DNA of 64,000 nucleotides from an uncultured Bacteroidales bacterium (lineage in GTDB: Bacteria > Bacteroidota > Bacteroidia > Bacteroidales > UBA932). The stretch covers positions 42,275 through 106,274 of the forward strand of contig CALUTW010000009.1 of the NCBI GenBank assembly GCA_944323805.1, written 5' to 3'. Under the pieces are notes generated by a model. It saw only the letters and a program-made list of their open reading frames with translations. It searched no databases and was not told the origin of the DNA. Shown one piece after another: positions 7,872-17,277 of the stretch (positions within the stretch are counted from its first letter, which is position 1; every line of letters begins with the position of its first letter). Position numbers and translations under genes: made by a program.

Positions 7872-9704
7872 ATGAAAGAATTTTGGACAATGATGAAGCG
7901 CTTTGTAGCGCCATACAAGAGATATCTGGTCGGGGCAGTAGTGCTGAACATGCTGTCCGCAATATTCAACATATTCTCCTTCACACTGATTATCCCTATC
8001 CTGCAGATACTTTTCAAGATCAACGACAAGGTCTATGAATTCATTCCCTGGGATACGGATATGGACATAAAGGAGAAGCTGACGAACAACCTTTATTTCT
8101 ATGTTACCGGGCTGATAGAACAATACGGAGGCTCTGTCACATTGCTTGTGCTCGGACTCTTCCTCGGGCTGATGACCGCACTCAAGACCTCGTGCTATTT
8201 CGGGTCCTCGGCAGTGATGGTACCGCTCAGGACAGGAGTGGTAAGGGACATAAGGGTAACCGTATACAACAAGATGATGAGGCTTCCCCTCGGATTCTTC
8301 TCCCAGGAGAGGAAGGGGGACATAATCGCCAGGATGAGCGGCGATGTCGGGGAAATCGAGTATTCTATCACAAGCTCTCTCGACATGCTCATCAAGAACC
8401 CGATACTGATACTGTTCTACTTCACGACACTCGTGGTCACGAGCTGGCAGCTGACCCTCTTTACGCTGCTCGTCGTGCCGGCAATGGCATGGGGCATGAG
8501 TGCAATAGGCAAGAAGCTCAAGAGGCAGTCGCTTGAAGCCCAGGGGAAATGGAGCGACACCATGTCCCAGCTTGAGGAGACACTCGGAGGATTGAGAATC
8601 ATCAAGGCCTTCATTGCGGAAGACAGGATGATGGACCGGTTCCGCACGGTAACGAACGAGCTCCGCAACGCCTCAGGGAAGGTAGCCGTAAGACAGGCCC
8701 TTGCACACCCGGTAAGCGAATTCCTCGGCACGATAATGATAATGATTGTGCTCTGGTTCGGCGGCACATTGATACTCAGCGAGAAAGCGCCTATCGACGC
8801 CCCGACATTCATTTTCTATATGGTCATCCTGTACAGTGTGCTGAATCCTCTCAAGGAATTCGCCAGGGCCGGATACAACATACCTAAGGGGCTTGCCTCG
8901 ATGGAACGTGTCGACAAGATACTCAAGGCCGAGAACAACATAAAGGAAAGGCCGGACCCGCTGCCGCTCGGGACTTTTGAGGACAGGATCGAATTCCAGG
9001 ACGTATCCTTCAGATATGAGGACGGCAAGGAGGTACTCAGGCACATCAGCCTTACTGTACCGAAAGGCAAGACAATCGCCCTCGTGGGCCAGTCCGGATC
9101 GGGCAAATCCACACTTGTGGACCTGATCCCGAGATATCACGATGTGACATCCGGCAGGATACTCATAGACGGGAAGGACATCAGGGACGTCAGGGTCAAG
9201 GACCTGCGAAGCCTCATAGGCAACGTCAACCAGGAGGCGATACTGTTCAATGACACCATCTTCAACAACATAGCCTTCGGTGTGGAGGGAGCCACCATGG
9301 AGCAGGTAATAGCTGCCGCAAAGATAGCCAATGCCCACGAATTCATCATGGAGAAGGAGGACGGCTACAATACGAACATCGGGGACAGGGGGAACAAGCT
9401 TTCCGGAGGCCAGAGACAGCGAATCAGCATCGCGAGGGCCATTCTCAAGAATCCTCCGATACTCATCCTCGACGAGGCGACATCGGCCCTCGATACCGAA
9501 TCCGAAAGGATAGTGCAGGAGGCCCTCGACAGGCTCATGGCATCGCGCACTACAATAGCAATCGCCCACAGGCTGTCGACAATCAAGAATGCCGACGAGA
9601 TATGCGTGCTCCACGACGGGGAGATTGTGGAACGCGGCAGACACGAGGAGCTCATCGCCCTCAACGGATATTACAAGAGACTGAATGACATGCAGGCGCT
9701 GTAG
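7872..9704 (+). CDS. MsbA-like ABC exporter (fused membrane and ATPase domains)
   Basis: Homodimeric type-I ABC exporter of about 610 aa. The N-terminal half carries the six-helix transmembrane domain, beginning near residue 20. The C-terminal nucleotide-binding domain has Walker A VGQSGSGKST, signature LSGGQRQRISIARA, Walker B ILILDEATSALD and the H-loop IAHRLSTI. The start at 7872 (MKEFWTMMKRF) is chosen because the longer frame overlaps the previous gene and the promoter. The neighbouring lipid A acyltransferase makes a lipid A-core flippase (MsbA) role plausible, but peptide or other lipid export cannot be excluded. The VanZ-like gene follows after 5 bases. Confidence 0.85.
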   Translation: MKEFWTMMKRFVAPYKRYLVGAVVLNMLSAIFNIFSFTLIIPILQILFKINDKVYEFIPWDTDMDIKEKLTNNLYFYVTGLIEQYGGSVTLLVLGLFLGLMTALKTSCYFGSSAVMVPLRTGVVRDIRVTVYNKMMRLPLGFFSQERKGDIIARMSGDVGEIEYSITSSLDMLIKNPILILFYFTTLVVTSWQLTLFTLLVVPAMAWGMSAIGKKLKRQSLEAQGKWSDTMSQLEETLGGLRIIKAFIAEDRMMDRFRTVTNELRNASGKVAVRQALAHPVSEFLGTIMIMIVLWFGGTLILSEKAPIDAPTFIFYMVILYSVLNPLKEFARAGYNIPKGLASMERVDKILKAENNIKERPDPLPLGTFEDRIEFQDVSFRYEDGKEVLRHISLTVPKGKTIALVGQSGSGKSTLVDLIPRYHDVTSGRILIDGKDIRDVRVKDLRSLIGNVNQEAILFNDTIFNNIAFGVEGATMEQVIAAAKIANAHEFIMEKEDGYNTNIGDRGNKLSGGQRQRISIARAILKNPPILILDEATSALDTESERIVQEALDRLMASRTTIAIAHRLSTIKNADEICVLHDGEIVERGRHEELIALNGYYKRLNDMQAL

Positions 9705-9709
9705 CGTCT

Positions 9710-10117
9710 ATGAATGAGATGGACAAGAGACTTAAATATTTTTCACGGATCCTGCTCGGGCTGTACATAATAGCCGTATGCCTGCTGTGCTTCATGCGTT
9801 TCAACACGGGAATAGACATGAGCAGCACATGGTTCGGGATCCCGAAGGACAAGGTCGTGCACGGACTCATGTTCTTTCCTTTTCCGATTCTCATGAGCAT
9901 GGCTTTTTTCCGCGCCAACGGCAGGCCGCTCAGAAGAATCGTATTCCTTACGGTATGCATCATCATCGGAGCCATTGCCGGCGGGGCGATAGAGCTCATC
10001 CAGCAGGAGACAGGATACCGGAGCGGGGACGTACTGGATTTCAGGGCCGACTGCATAGGACTGATGACCGGTGCAGTGCTGATGCTGGCATATGCGGCAA
10101 TCCTTAAAAAGTGGTAG
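9710..10117 (+). CDS. VanZ-like family membrane protein
   Basis: Small 135-aa membrane protein with about four helices. The VanZ-like signatures are DKVVHGLMFFPFPIL after the first helix, GGAIELIQQETGYRSGDVLDF, and an Asp/Gly-rich start of the last helix (DCIGLMTGAVLML). VanZ relatives are linked to teicoplanin resistance in enterococci, but the biochemical role of most family members is unknown. Located between the ABC exporter (5-base gap) and the large exported amidase-like protein (6-base gap), so in the same operon; an envelope role is an inference. Confidence 0.8.
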   Translation: MNEMDKRLKYFSRILLGLYIIAVCLLCFMRFNTGIDMSSTWFGIPKDKVVHGLMFFPFPILMSMAFFRANGRPLRRIVFLTVCIIIGAIAGGAIELIQQETGYRSGDVLDFRADCIGLMTGAVLMLAYAAILKKW

Positions 10118-10123
10118 GGCGGA

Positions 10124-13100
10124 ATGAACAGAATCTGCATCATCCTGTCCTGCCTGTGCCTAATCATTTCCGGCGGCACAGCCATGCCTGCACAGGAGAG
10201 GACATTGCCTGTAAGCGGCATTGTGATGGACTTTGAACCGGTCTGCGACACCCTGGACTCCCTGGCATACGCCCGGCTTACCGTCAAAGTGGACCTGGAA
10301 CTGGAGGCAGTGATGAGAAGAGGCAATTCCCTCGACTTCTATTTCAGCCGGAGCCTCGGGGACCTGCCATGGACAAGCAAGGACGTAAAATGGTTCAGGT
10401 CTGAACTGAAAAGCCGTTTCCCTGAAGGCTACAGAAACCGGAACCTCGGCAGCATATTCAGCAACAGGATAAAGCTGGAGGATCTCATTACCCCTTCCCT
10501 GGGATTCAAGGGACAGCCGTCATATTCTGCATACACCCGTAAGAAACCTGAGGACGCATCAGTGCCTCTTGTCAGGGACAATCAGAGGCCCGTGTTTCGC
10601 AATGGACTGTCCAACAGACATATAGCCCTATGGCAAAGTCATGGGAGATATTACGAACAAGCCACGGAAAGATGGGAATGGCAGCGTCCGTGCCTCTTCC
10701 AGACCGCAGAAGACCTGTTCACGCAAAGCTTTGTACTCCCCTACCTCGTCCCGATGCTGGAGAATGCCGGGGCATATGTACTCCTCCCGAGGGAACGGGA
10801 TATCCAGACGGTCGAAATCATCACGGACAATGACCCTTCTTACGAAAAAGACGGCACGAGCCGGCATGCCAGGCTTCACGGGACCTACTCCGAGACCGGG
10901 GAATGGACCGATGCAGGGACAGGCTTCGCCGACTCGCTCGAAATCTATACAGGACTGGAAAATCCTTTCAGGACGGGTACTGCGAGGATGGCCCCGTGCA
11001 TAGGAAAAGAAAGGAAGAGCAGGCCTGCCTCGGAAGCGACCTGGACCCCGGACATTCCTCATAAGGGGGAATATGCCGTATATATATCATACAAATCCCT
11101 GCCGAACAGCACCGATGCGGCAAGATACACCGTAAGGCATCTCGGAGGGACCTCCAGCTTCACAGTAAACCAGAAGATAGGTGGAGGCACATGGATCTAT
11201 CTCGGGACATTCACATTCGACAAAGGGACATCAGGCCATGTATCGCTTGACAATGTCACTCCCGAGGGAAGGAAATATACACCTGGCTCTGTCGTGACTG
11301 CGGACGCAGTAAAAATCGGCGGCGGCATGGGAAATATAGCAAGGAAGCCGGCGGAGGACAGCGTTTCGATACCGGCGGTATCCGGACTGCCGAAATTCGT
11401 GGAAGGGGCAAGGTACTGGATGCAGTGGTCCGGAGCAGACACGTCCGTCTACAGCCAGAACTGCCAGAAAAACGATTACATGGATGACTTCATGTCGAGA
11501 GGTGCATGGGTCGGATGGCTGAGCGGGGGCTCGTCCGTCAATCCCGGGAAGGAAGGTCTCGGCATACCTGTCGACATCGCATTCGGATTCCATTCGGACG
11601 CCGGGACGACACCGAATGACTCGACTGTCGGGACACTCGCAATCTATACGCTGAAATGCGAGAACAGACGCAGGCTTCCCGACGGTGGAGACAGGATGAC
11701 GGCAAGGGAATATGCATATCTTGTCCAGAGCCAGATAGTAAATGACCTGAGAGCCATGTACGACCCGATATGGAACAGACGCTGCCTGTGGGACAGGTCA
11801 TACAGCGAGTCCCGTACCCCGCCTGTTCCAGCCATGCTCCTGGAGCTCATGTCGCATCAGAATTTTGCCGACATGCGGTACGGGCTGGATCCGTCTTTCA
11901 GGTTTACCGTAAGCAGGGCGGTATACAAGGGAATACTGAAATACCTTGCCAACAGATACCGATGCCCGTATGTGGTCCAGCCTCTGCCTGTGAACTCATT
12001 CGCCGCCGTGCTGAGACAGGACGGCAGCACCGGACAAGGCAGTCCGGAGGTGGAGCTGAGATGGAAAGCGACAGCAGACACGCTGGAGCCTACAGCAGTA
12101 CCGGACCGGTTCATCCTGTACACAAGGATTGACTCCGCAGCATTCGACAACGGGGTCATTCTCGACGGATTGACTGCCTTGGACGGATATTTCAGGCATG
12201 TTACCGCCATACAGCCCGGACACATATACAGCTACAGGATGACCGCCTGCAATTCCGGAGGGGAAAGCTTCCCGTCCGAGACCCTGAGCGCAGGAATCCC
12301 TGAGCACTCCGGAGACTCATGCAGGCAGGTGCTCATAGTCAACAATTTCACAAGGGTATCGGCCCCTGCGTCATTTGATACGCCGGCATATGCCGGGTTC
12401 GACAACAGGATTGACAGCGGAGTCCCGTACATCAGGGATATCTCCTTCTCTGGAGAAATGTACCAGTATCGCAGGGACATGCCATGGATAAATGACGACA
12501 ATCCCGGATTCGGGGCATCGGACAGCGGCTTCGCAGGGAAGGTCATAGCCGGCAACACATTCGACTACCCGTATATCCACGGGCTGGCTGTCATGAAAGC
12601 GGGCTACCCGTTCTGCTCGGCCAGTATGGAAGTCTTCGCGGAGAACAAGGAGCTGCGAGACATGTTCTGGAGCACTGACCTCATATGCGGGAAGCAGGTT
12701 ACCACGAAAACAGGCAGCGGCTCCTTCCCTGACAGATACAGGGTATTCCCGGAGAAGCTCCAGGAAGCACTGACAGACTATTGCTCGGAAGGAGGAAATG
12801 TCCTTGTATCGGGCTCCAAGATAGCTACGGACATATGGGACAAGGTATATGAGACAGAATGCGACAGCACGTTGAAGGCCGGGAGCATCGCGTTTGCAGA
12901 GGATATCCTCGGCTACAGGTGGCTTACGGGATTCGGGAGCAGGACAGGTGCGGTAATGTCCGTACGGGACATCACCCCGGACAGCTGCAATGCCGTACCG
13001 GCGACTTTCTCATACAACACGGACTACAGCAGCCGCATATACCGTGTGGAAAATCCTGACGGCATACTTCCGGCAATGTCCGGCGGCTTCAATGGGAAGA

Positions 13101-13267
13101 ATTCAGGCATATTCCTGAAATATGCCGATTCAGGCATACCTGCCGGGATATATAACGATGCAGGAGACTACAGGACGGTAATCATAGGCTTTCCGATAGA
13201 GACCATAATGCAGAGAGAGGCAATTGACAGCATAATTGAAAAATCATTGAAATTCTTTGAGAGATGA
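10124..13267 (+). CDS. Exported amidase_3-like protein with inserted golvesin-like domain and FN3 domain
   Basis: 1047 aa with a signal peptide (MNRICIILSCLCLIISG...). It resembles Bacteroidetes proteins labelled xanthan-lyase-like or golvesin C-terminal-domain proteins. Residues about 160-225 look like the first half of an N-acetylmuramoyl-L-alanine amidase (IALWQSHG, a later Glu, then the GAYVLLPRERD strand). A golvesin C-terminal-like beta domain is inserted at about 310-405. The amidase half resumes with IAFGFHSDAG near 490 and PAMLLELMSHQNFADM near 570. A fibronectin III-like domain covers about 655-727, followed by a C-terminal domain of about 300 aa. Putative zinc ligands are His near 172, a Glu, and His near 490. 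Peptidoglycan cleavage is therefore plausible but unproven. The stop overlaps the next start by 4 bases (ATGA). Confidence 0.75.
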   Translation: MNRICIILSCLCLIISGGTAMPAQERTLPVSGIVMDFEPVCDTLDSLAYARLTVKVDLELEAVMRRGNSLDFYFSRSLGDLPWTSKDVKWFRSELKSRFPEGYRNRNLGSIFSNRIKLEDLITPSLGFKGQPSYSAYTRKKPEDASVPLVRDNQRPVFRNGLSNRHIALWQSHGRYYEQATERWEWQRPCLFQTAEDLFTQSFVLPYLVPMLENAGAYVLLPRERDIQTVEIITDNDPSYEKDGTSRHARLHGTYSETGEWTDAGTGFADSLEIYTGLENPFRTGTARMAPCIGKERKSRPASEATWTPDIPHKGEYAVYISYKSLPNSTDAARYTVRHLGGTSSFTVNQKIGGGTWIYLGTFTFDKGTSGHVSLDNVTPEGRKYTPGSVVTADAVKIGGGMGNIARKPAEDSVSIPAVSGLPKFVEGARYWMQWSGADTSVYSQNCQKNDYMDDFMSRGAWVGWLSGGSSVNPGKEGLGIPVDIAFGFHSDAGTTPNDSTVGTLAIYTLKCENRRRLPDGGDRMTAREYAYLVQSQIVNDLRAMYDPIWNRRCLWDRSYSESRTPPVPAMLLELMSHQNFADMRYGLDPSFRFTVSRAVYKGILKYLANRYRCPYVVQPLPVNSFAAVLRQDGSTGQGSPEVELRWKATADTLEPTAVPDRFILYTRIDSAAFDNGVILDGLTALDGYFRHVTAIQPGHIYSYRMTACNSGGESFPSETLSAGIPEHSGDSCRQVLIVNNFTRVSAPASFDTPAYAGFDNRIDSGVPYIRDISFSGEMYQYRRDMPWINDDNPGFGASDSGFAGKVIAGNTFDYPYIHGLAVMKAGYPFCSASMEVFAENKELRDMFWSTDLICGKQVTTKTGSGSFPDRYRVFPEKLQEALTDYCSEGGNVLVSGSKIATDIWDKVYETECDSTLKAGSIAFAEDILGYRWLTGFGSRTGAVMSVRDITPDSCNAVPATFSYNTDYSSRIYRVENPDGILPAMSGGFNGKNSGIFLKYADSGIPAGIYNDAGDYRTVIIGFPIETIMQREAIDSIIEKSLKFFER

Positions 13268-14592
13268 CACCCCGTGAGATTGAACTGACAGACCTGATAA
13301 GAAAAGAAGTGAAGCCGGCATTGGGATGTACCGAACCGATAGCCGTAGCGCTTTCGGTAGCAAAGGCTACGGAAATCATTGAAGAAAAGTGTCCCGGATG
13401 CCACGGCCGGGAGTGGAGGCTGACGGCAGATTTCAGGATAAAGGTCGAAGTCAGCGGGAACATACTGAAAAACGGCATGGGAGTCGGCATCCCGGGAACA
13501 GGGATGATAGGCCTGTATATCGCATCTGCCCTTGGGGCCGTATGCGGGAAATCATGCTACGGGCTTGAAGTCCTCCATGACCTTAACCCGGAATCCATCA
13601 GCCGGGCAAAGGAGCTTGTCGGGGAAAGGAAGGTGTCCGTATCGATAGCTGACACTCCGCACAAGCTTTATGTGAAGGCCTGCGTCTCGACCGGCAGCGG
13701 CCACGAGGCCTCTGCAGTAATAGAGGACGACCATGACAATATCGTCGAGACGTCTCTCGACGGGAACGTGCTCCAGTCCGACCGTACAGGGAACACGGCA
13801 TCGGAAGACAGCTATGAAGGAATCACGGGGAAAGACATTACGGTCCGGGAGATATATGAATTTGCCACGGAAGCGGATTTCGAGGACATCAGGTTCATCC
13901 TTGAATCCCGGACACTGAACCTTGCCCTTGCAAAGGAAGGCCTGGAGGGGGACTACGGGCTTAAGGTTGGCAAGACGATACATGCGTCACGGAACAATGA
14001 AGTGTTCGGCACAGATTTCATGAGCTACGCCATGTCGATGACAGCTGCCGCCTCCGATGCAAGGATGGCAGGATGCACACTGCCGGCAATGAGCAACTCC
14101 GGAAGCGGCAACCAGGGCATCACAGCCACAATGCCAGTCATAGCATATGCCCTGAAATACGGCACGGATGACGAGACGCTGGCAAGGGCGCTTATCCTCA
14201 GCCACCTTGTCGCAATACACATAAAAGGCTATCTCGGGAAGCTGTCGGCCCTGTGCGGATGTGTAATCGCCTCCACAGGCTCGGCCTGCGGAATCGTATA
14301 TCTGCGCGGAGGGAACTATGAACAGATATGTTCCGCCATCAAGAACATGATAGGGAACATTACCGGGATGGTATGCGACGGGGCAAAGGTCGGATGCGCA
14401 ATGAAGGTCGCCTCGGGTGTATCCAGCGCCATACAGTCCGCCGTGCTTGCGATGGAGGGGACATGCATCTCCGAACACGACGGCATAATCGAGAAAGACA
14501 TCGAGAAGACAATCATGAACCTCGGCCAGATCGGCTCCGTAGGCATGCAGAATACAGACAACATGATTCTGGACATCATGGTCTGCAAATAA
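13264..14592 (+). CDS. L-cysteine desulfidase / UPF0597 family enzyme
   Basis: Belongs to the UPF0597 (YhaM/CyuA) family, related to the alpha subunit of iron-sulfur L-serine dehydratase. Characterised members release H2S, ammonia and pyruvate from L-cysteine with a [4Fe-4S] cluster. The start has the diagnostic VKPALGCTEPIAVAL. Later conserved segments include SNSGSGNQGITATMPV, LGKLSALCGCVIAS and CDGAKVGCAMKVASG, whose cysteines are candidate cluster ligands. Length (442 aa) is normal for the family. It overlaps the preceding gene by 4 bases and is followed after 20 bases by a cysteine-rich redox-type protein, suggesting a sulfur/redox function. Confidence 0.85.
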   Translation: MTPREIELTDLIRKEVKPALGCTEPIAVALSVAKATEIIEEKCPGCHGREWRLTADFRIKVEVSGNILKNGMGVGIPGTGMIGLYIASALGAVCGKSCYGLEVLHDLNPESISRAKELVGERKVSVSIADTPHKLYVKACVSTGSGHEASAVIEDDHDNIVETSLDGNVLQSDRTGNTASEDSYEGITGKDITVREIYEFATEADFEDIRFILESRTLNLALAKEGLEGDYGLKVGKTIHASRNNEVFGTDFMSYAMSMTAAASDARMAGCTLPAMSNSGSGNQGITATMPVIAYALKYGTDDETLARALILSHLVAIHIKGYLGKLSALCGCVIASTGSACGIVYLRGGNYEQICSAIKNMIGNITGMVCDGAKVGCAMKVASGVSSAIQSAVLAMEGTCISEHDGIIEKDIEKTIMNLGQIGSVGMQNTDNMILDIMVCK

Positions 14593-14612
14593 ACCATTTA
14601 AATCCCGATACG

Positions 14613-15194
14613 ATGGAAAACCCGGTGATAAACATACGGACTGATTTCGACATTGAGGAACGGGTACAGATGGCCCGCGACAATTTCAGGGTACATGGAT
14701 ACAACTGCTGCCAGTCGGTGCTTCTTGCCTATGCCGACATCATAGGCCTGGACCCGCAGACAGCCGCCGTACTGACTTCAGGATTCGGAGGCGGTATGGG
14801 GAGGCTGAGGGAAGTATGCGGCTCGGTAAGTGCAATGTTCATGATAGCCGGATTCATCTCCCCTGCCGCAGATCCTTCCATAAAGGCAGACAGGACTGCA
14901 AATTATGCAATCGTACAGGAAACAGCAGGAAAATTCAGGGAAATGAACGGTTCGATAGTCTGCAAGGAGCTGCTTGGCCTTGTCCCGAGGAGCACCGTCA
15001 ACAAAGCCGGCATAGGAATCCCCGCGACAGCAGATGCATCCGGTAATCCTGTCGTACTCAAGGCCGAATCCCCGGAACCGTCCGACCGGACGCCGGAATA
15101 CTACAGGAAACGACCTTGTGAGGACATTATAGCCTGCTCGGCAAGGATAATCGGGGAAAAACTGAAGGAATGCCGGCTCAGGACAGGGCATTAG
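14613..15194 (+). CDS. C_GCAxxG_C_C family putative redox protein
   Basis: 193-aa protein of the C_GCAxxG_C_C family, named for a conserved cysteine/glycine pattern thought to bind a metal or act in redox chemistry. Visible features: YNCCQSVLLAYADIIG, SGFGGGMGRLREVCGSVSAMFM, a mid-protein SIVCKELLG and RPCEDIIACSARII near the end. The frame is open further upstream (to 14328), but that part overlaps the desulfidase gene; the ATG at 14613 gives a start aligned with the family. Substrate unknown. It ends 17 bases inside the convergent mltG gene. Confidence 0.8.
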   Translation: MENPVINIRTDFDIEERVQMARDNFRVHGYNCCQSVLLAYADIIGLDPQTAAVLTSGFGGGMGRLREVCGSVSAMFMIAGFISPAADPSIKADRTANYAIVQETAGKFREMNGSIVCKELLGLVPRSTVNKAGIGIPATADASGNPVVLKAESPEPSDRTPEYYRKRPCEDIIACSARIIGEKLKECRLRTGH

Positions 15195-16218
15195 CCTTTT
15201 CCCTCTGCCTGACGGTAAGCGCCCTCTGGAACTCGCGCGCATTCCTCATATGCTCGCCGTACGAAGACGCAAACCTGTGTGTCCCGTCAAATTCCGGACT
15301 GGCGCAAAAATAGAGATACCCGTGCGTATCAGGATTCAGTACGGCATCGATACATGCCTTTGGAGGCACATTTATCGGGGCAGGAGGCAGACCGGCGTAC
15401 CTGTATGTATTGTATGGAGAGTCTATCTTCAGGTGCTTCTTCAGGATCCTGTCAAGGGTATAGTCATAGCAGAACGCGATGGTCGGATCCGCCTGGAGAC
15501 GCATTCCGCGGCGAAGCCTGTTGAGGTATACGCCTGCGATGACAGGGTATTCGCCGGCGTTCAGAGTCTCGCCGTTCACAATGGAAGCCAATACCGAGAC
15601 CTCCATACGGGACAATCCCCTGATTTCCGCCTTTGAGATACGTTCCGGAGTCCAGAATCGGTCATATTCCTTCTTGAAACGGTCGAATATATCCTTTACT
15701 GAAGCTGTCCAGTACATCTCATACGTATCCGGAAGGAACATTGCAAAGACATTGTCCGGAGTGAAACCGTACCCTTCCAGGAACGCGGCATCGTCAAGGG
15801 CGTCCGCCACCTCCGCCGAGTCCACCATCATCTGCCTGTCGATGATTGCGGCAAGCTTGCCCTTGCTCCGGATTGTCCCGGCAAGTGTAAGATTCTGGGG
15901 AGACTGCCAGCCGTTGCATATCATTCTTACCGCATATACGCTCGTAAATGACGGCTCTATCTCATATCTTCCGGGGCAGGCCCTCTCTGAAAGCCGCTCC
16001 TTGGCTGCACACCGTTCAAGGCTGCCATATCTTGCCGCTCCGGCTCCGGAAGCGAGTGAGTCCAGTATGACATCCGCATCCATCCCCGGATATACATACA
16101 GGACATATGTCCTGGAGAAATTATGCAGCCTGTTGTCTGCAAGATACCTCCCGACAAAGAACACGGTCACTGCAAGGACCGCCATTATCAGCACATTCGC
16201 AAGATATTTACCTTTCAT
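15178..16218 (-). CDS. mltG: Endolytic murein transglycosylase MltG (YceG family)
   Basis: Inner-membrane lytic transglycosylase that cuts nascent glycan strands. A single N-terminal membrane helix (VLIMAVLAVTVFFVGRYLA, about 9-27) anchors it. The catalytic YceG domain contains VLASIVNGETL, with the conserved catalytic Glu, followed by YPVIAGVYLNRLRRGMRLQADPTI and SPYNTYRYAGLPPAPI. These are hallmark blocks. Length 346 aa is normal. It starts 7 bases after the glucosaminidase gene, so two peptidoglycan hydrolases are paired. Its 3' end overlaps the convergent redox gene by 17 bases. Confidence 0.93.
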   Translation of the reverse strand: MKGKYLANVLIMAVLAVTVFFVGRYLADNRLHNFSRTYVLYVYPGMDADVILDSLASGAGAARYGSLERCAAKERLSERACPGRYEIEPSFTSVYAVRMICNGWQSPQNLTLAGTIRSKGKLAAIIDRQMMVDSAEVADALDDAAFLEGYGFTPDNVFAMFLPDTYEMYWTASVKDIFDRFKKEYDRFWTPERISKAEIRGLSRMEVSVLASIVNGETLNAGEYPVIAGVYLNRLRRGMRLQADPTIAFCYDYTLDRILKKHLKIDSPYNTYRYAGLPPAPINVPPKACIDAVLNPDTHGYLYFCASPEFDGTHRFASSYGEHMRNAREFQRALTVRQREKANALS

Positions 16219-16225
16219 CTTATCC

Positions 16226-17248
16226 TTACTTTCTTCTGAGCTTTACTACATCCCCTTCCCTGAGTACGGTATCTTCCGTCATGCCGTTCATTTTCAGGAC
16301 CGCCTTCAGTCTTACACCATATCTCTGCGAGATCTCACGGAGACTGTCCCCGTCCTCAGCGACATGCATCCTGATATCCCGGGCTGCCTGCGACTTCTTC
16401 CTCTGCAGGTATACCGTGGTTCCCGGCAGGAGTTCCCTGTCTTCCTGAAGGTCATTGAACCTGAGTATCTCCCTGAGGAAAAGCCCGTTCGCCTTGGCTA
16501 TGCTTCCGTAGGTCTCCCCCTCGTTCGAATACACGAACAGAACGCCGTTCATAGAATACAGCTGCCGTGACAGAGGCATGCTGAAGCCGCCGGCCTTCTC
16601 CCTGCCGACAACCTGTGCCTGCTCCAGGACAGACGGGGACTCCGGTATGGAAGAAGCTCCCCTGCGTCCGCGGACTCTCCTGGATGCCCGGTCTTTCCCG
16701 GATGTCGCATAGCTCCTGTCCATGGTATCGTACCTGTCAAGGCCGTAGTCCTCGATTATCTTTATCAGCTTTCTCGGATAGGCGGGGTCGGTGGCATATC
16801 CTGCACGCTTCAGGCCATAGGCCCAACCCTTATAGTCCGTTGTCTCCAGGTCGAACAGGAACTTATACCGGTCCCTGAACCTGAGAAAGTCGGAATGGTC
16901 CCTGTATGAATCCTCCGCCGAGCGGTATTTCCGGAAACATTCGCCTTTCCTGTCATCATCATAATACATCCTGGCGCCGTTCCAGTCATGGCACTTTATC
17001 CCGAAATGATTGTTTCCCTTCACAGCCAGCTCGGACTGTCCGTTCGATGATTCGAGCATGCCCTGGGCAAGCGTTATGCTTGCCGGCACACCGGAACGGT
17101 ACATCTCGGCCACAGCCGTCCTTGAATATTTCTCGATATATGCATGCTGAGGCGACTTGTCCGCCCTTGACACAAAGGGAAAAAGGAAAAACAGCACAAA
17201 TGCCGTAATATACAAAGCAGAGGAACTCTTCCGTATCATTCTTCTCAT
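16226..17248 (-). CDS. Exported glucosaminidase-domain protein with two C-terminal LysM domains
   Basis: Begins with a signal peptide (ALYITAFVLFFLFPFVSRA). A mannosyl-glycoprotein endo-beta-N-acetylglucosaminidase (GH73-like) domain follows, with GVPASITLAQGMLESSNGQSELA (catalytic Glu context), NHFGIKCHDW and the tail motif GYATDPAYPRKLIKIIEDYGL. Two LysM peptidoglycan-binding repeats lie at about 225-280 and 290-340 (VYSNEGETYGSIAKANG; VAEDGDSLREISQRYG). It cuts the glycan backbone in the periplasm. Upstream of mltG by 7 bases, so co-expressed. A weak twin promoter-like sequence precedes it, but read-through from rnz is also possible. Confidence 0.88.
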   Translation of the reverse strand: MRRMIRKSSSALYITAFVLFFLFPFVSRADKSPQHAYIEKYSRTAVAEMYRSGVPASITLAQGMLESSNGQSELAVKGNNHFGIKCHDWNGARMYYDDDRKGECFRKYRSAEDSYRDHSDFLRFRDRYKFLFDLETTDYKGWAYGLKRAGYATDPAYPRKLIKIIEDYGLDRYDTMDRSYATSGKDRASRRVRGRRGASSIPESPSVLEQAQVVGREKAGGFSMPLSRQLYSMNGVLFVYSNEGETYGSIAKANGLFLREILRFNDLQEDRELLPGTTVYLQRKKSQAARDIRMHVAEDGDSLREISQRYGVRLKAVLKMNGMTEDTVLREGDVVKLRRK

Positions 17249-17259
17249 CTAAGGAAAGG

Positions 17260-17277
17260 CAAATTTAATCAAATTTA
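17260..17277 (-). promoter_or_regulatory. Two tandem TAnnTTTG-like elements before the glucosaminidase gene
   Basis: The minus strand carries TAAATTTG twice, 10 bases apart, at 17277-17270 and 17267-17260. The nearer one is 12 bases from the start codon, so its transcript would be almost leaderless. No clear -33 element. May be fortuitous in AT-rich DNA. Confidence 0.3.

Noticed and set aside
8673..9644. Minus-strand open frame (323 codons) opposite the ABC exporter
   Set aside because: Covers the Walker A to Walker B region of the exporter in antisense; no recognisable domain.
14328..14612. N-terminal extension of the C_GCAxxG_C_C protein
   Set aside because: Overlaps the desulfidase gene in another frame and has an Arg/His-rich composition.
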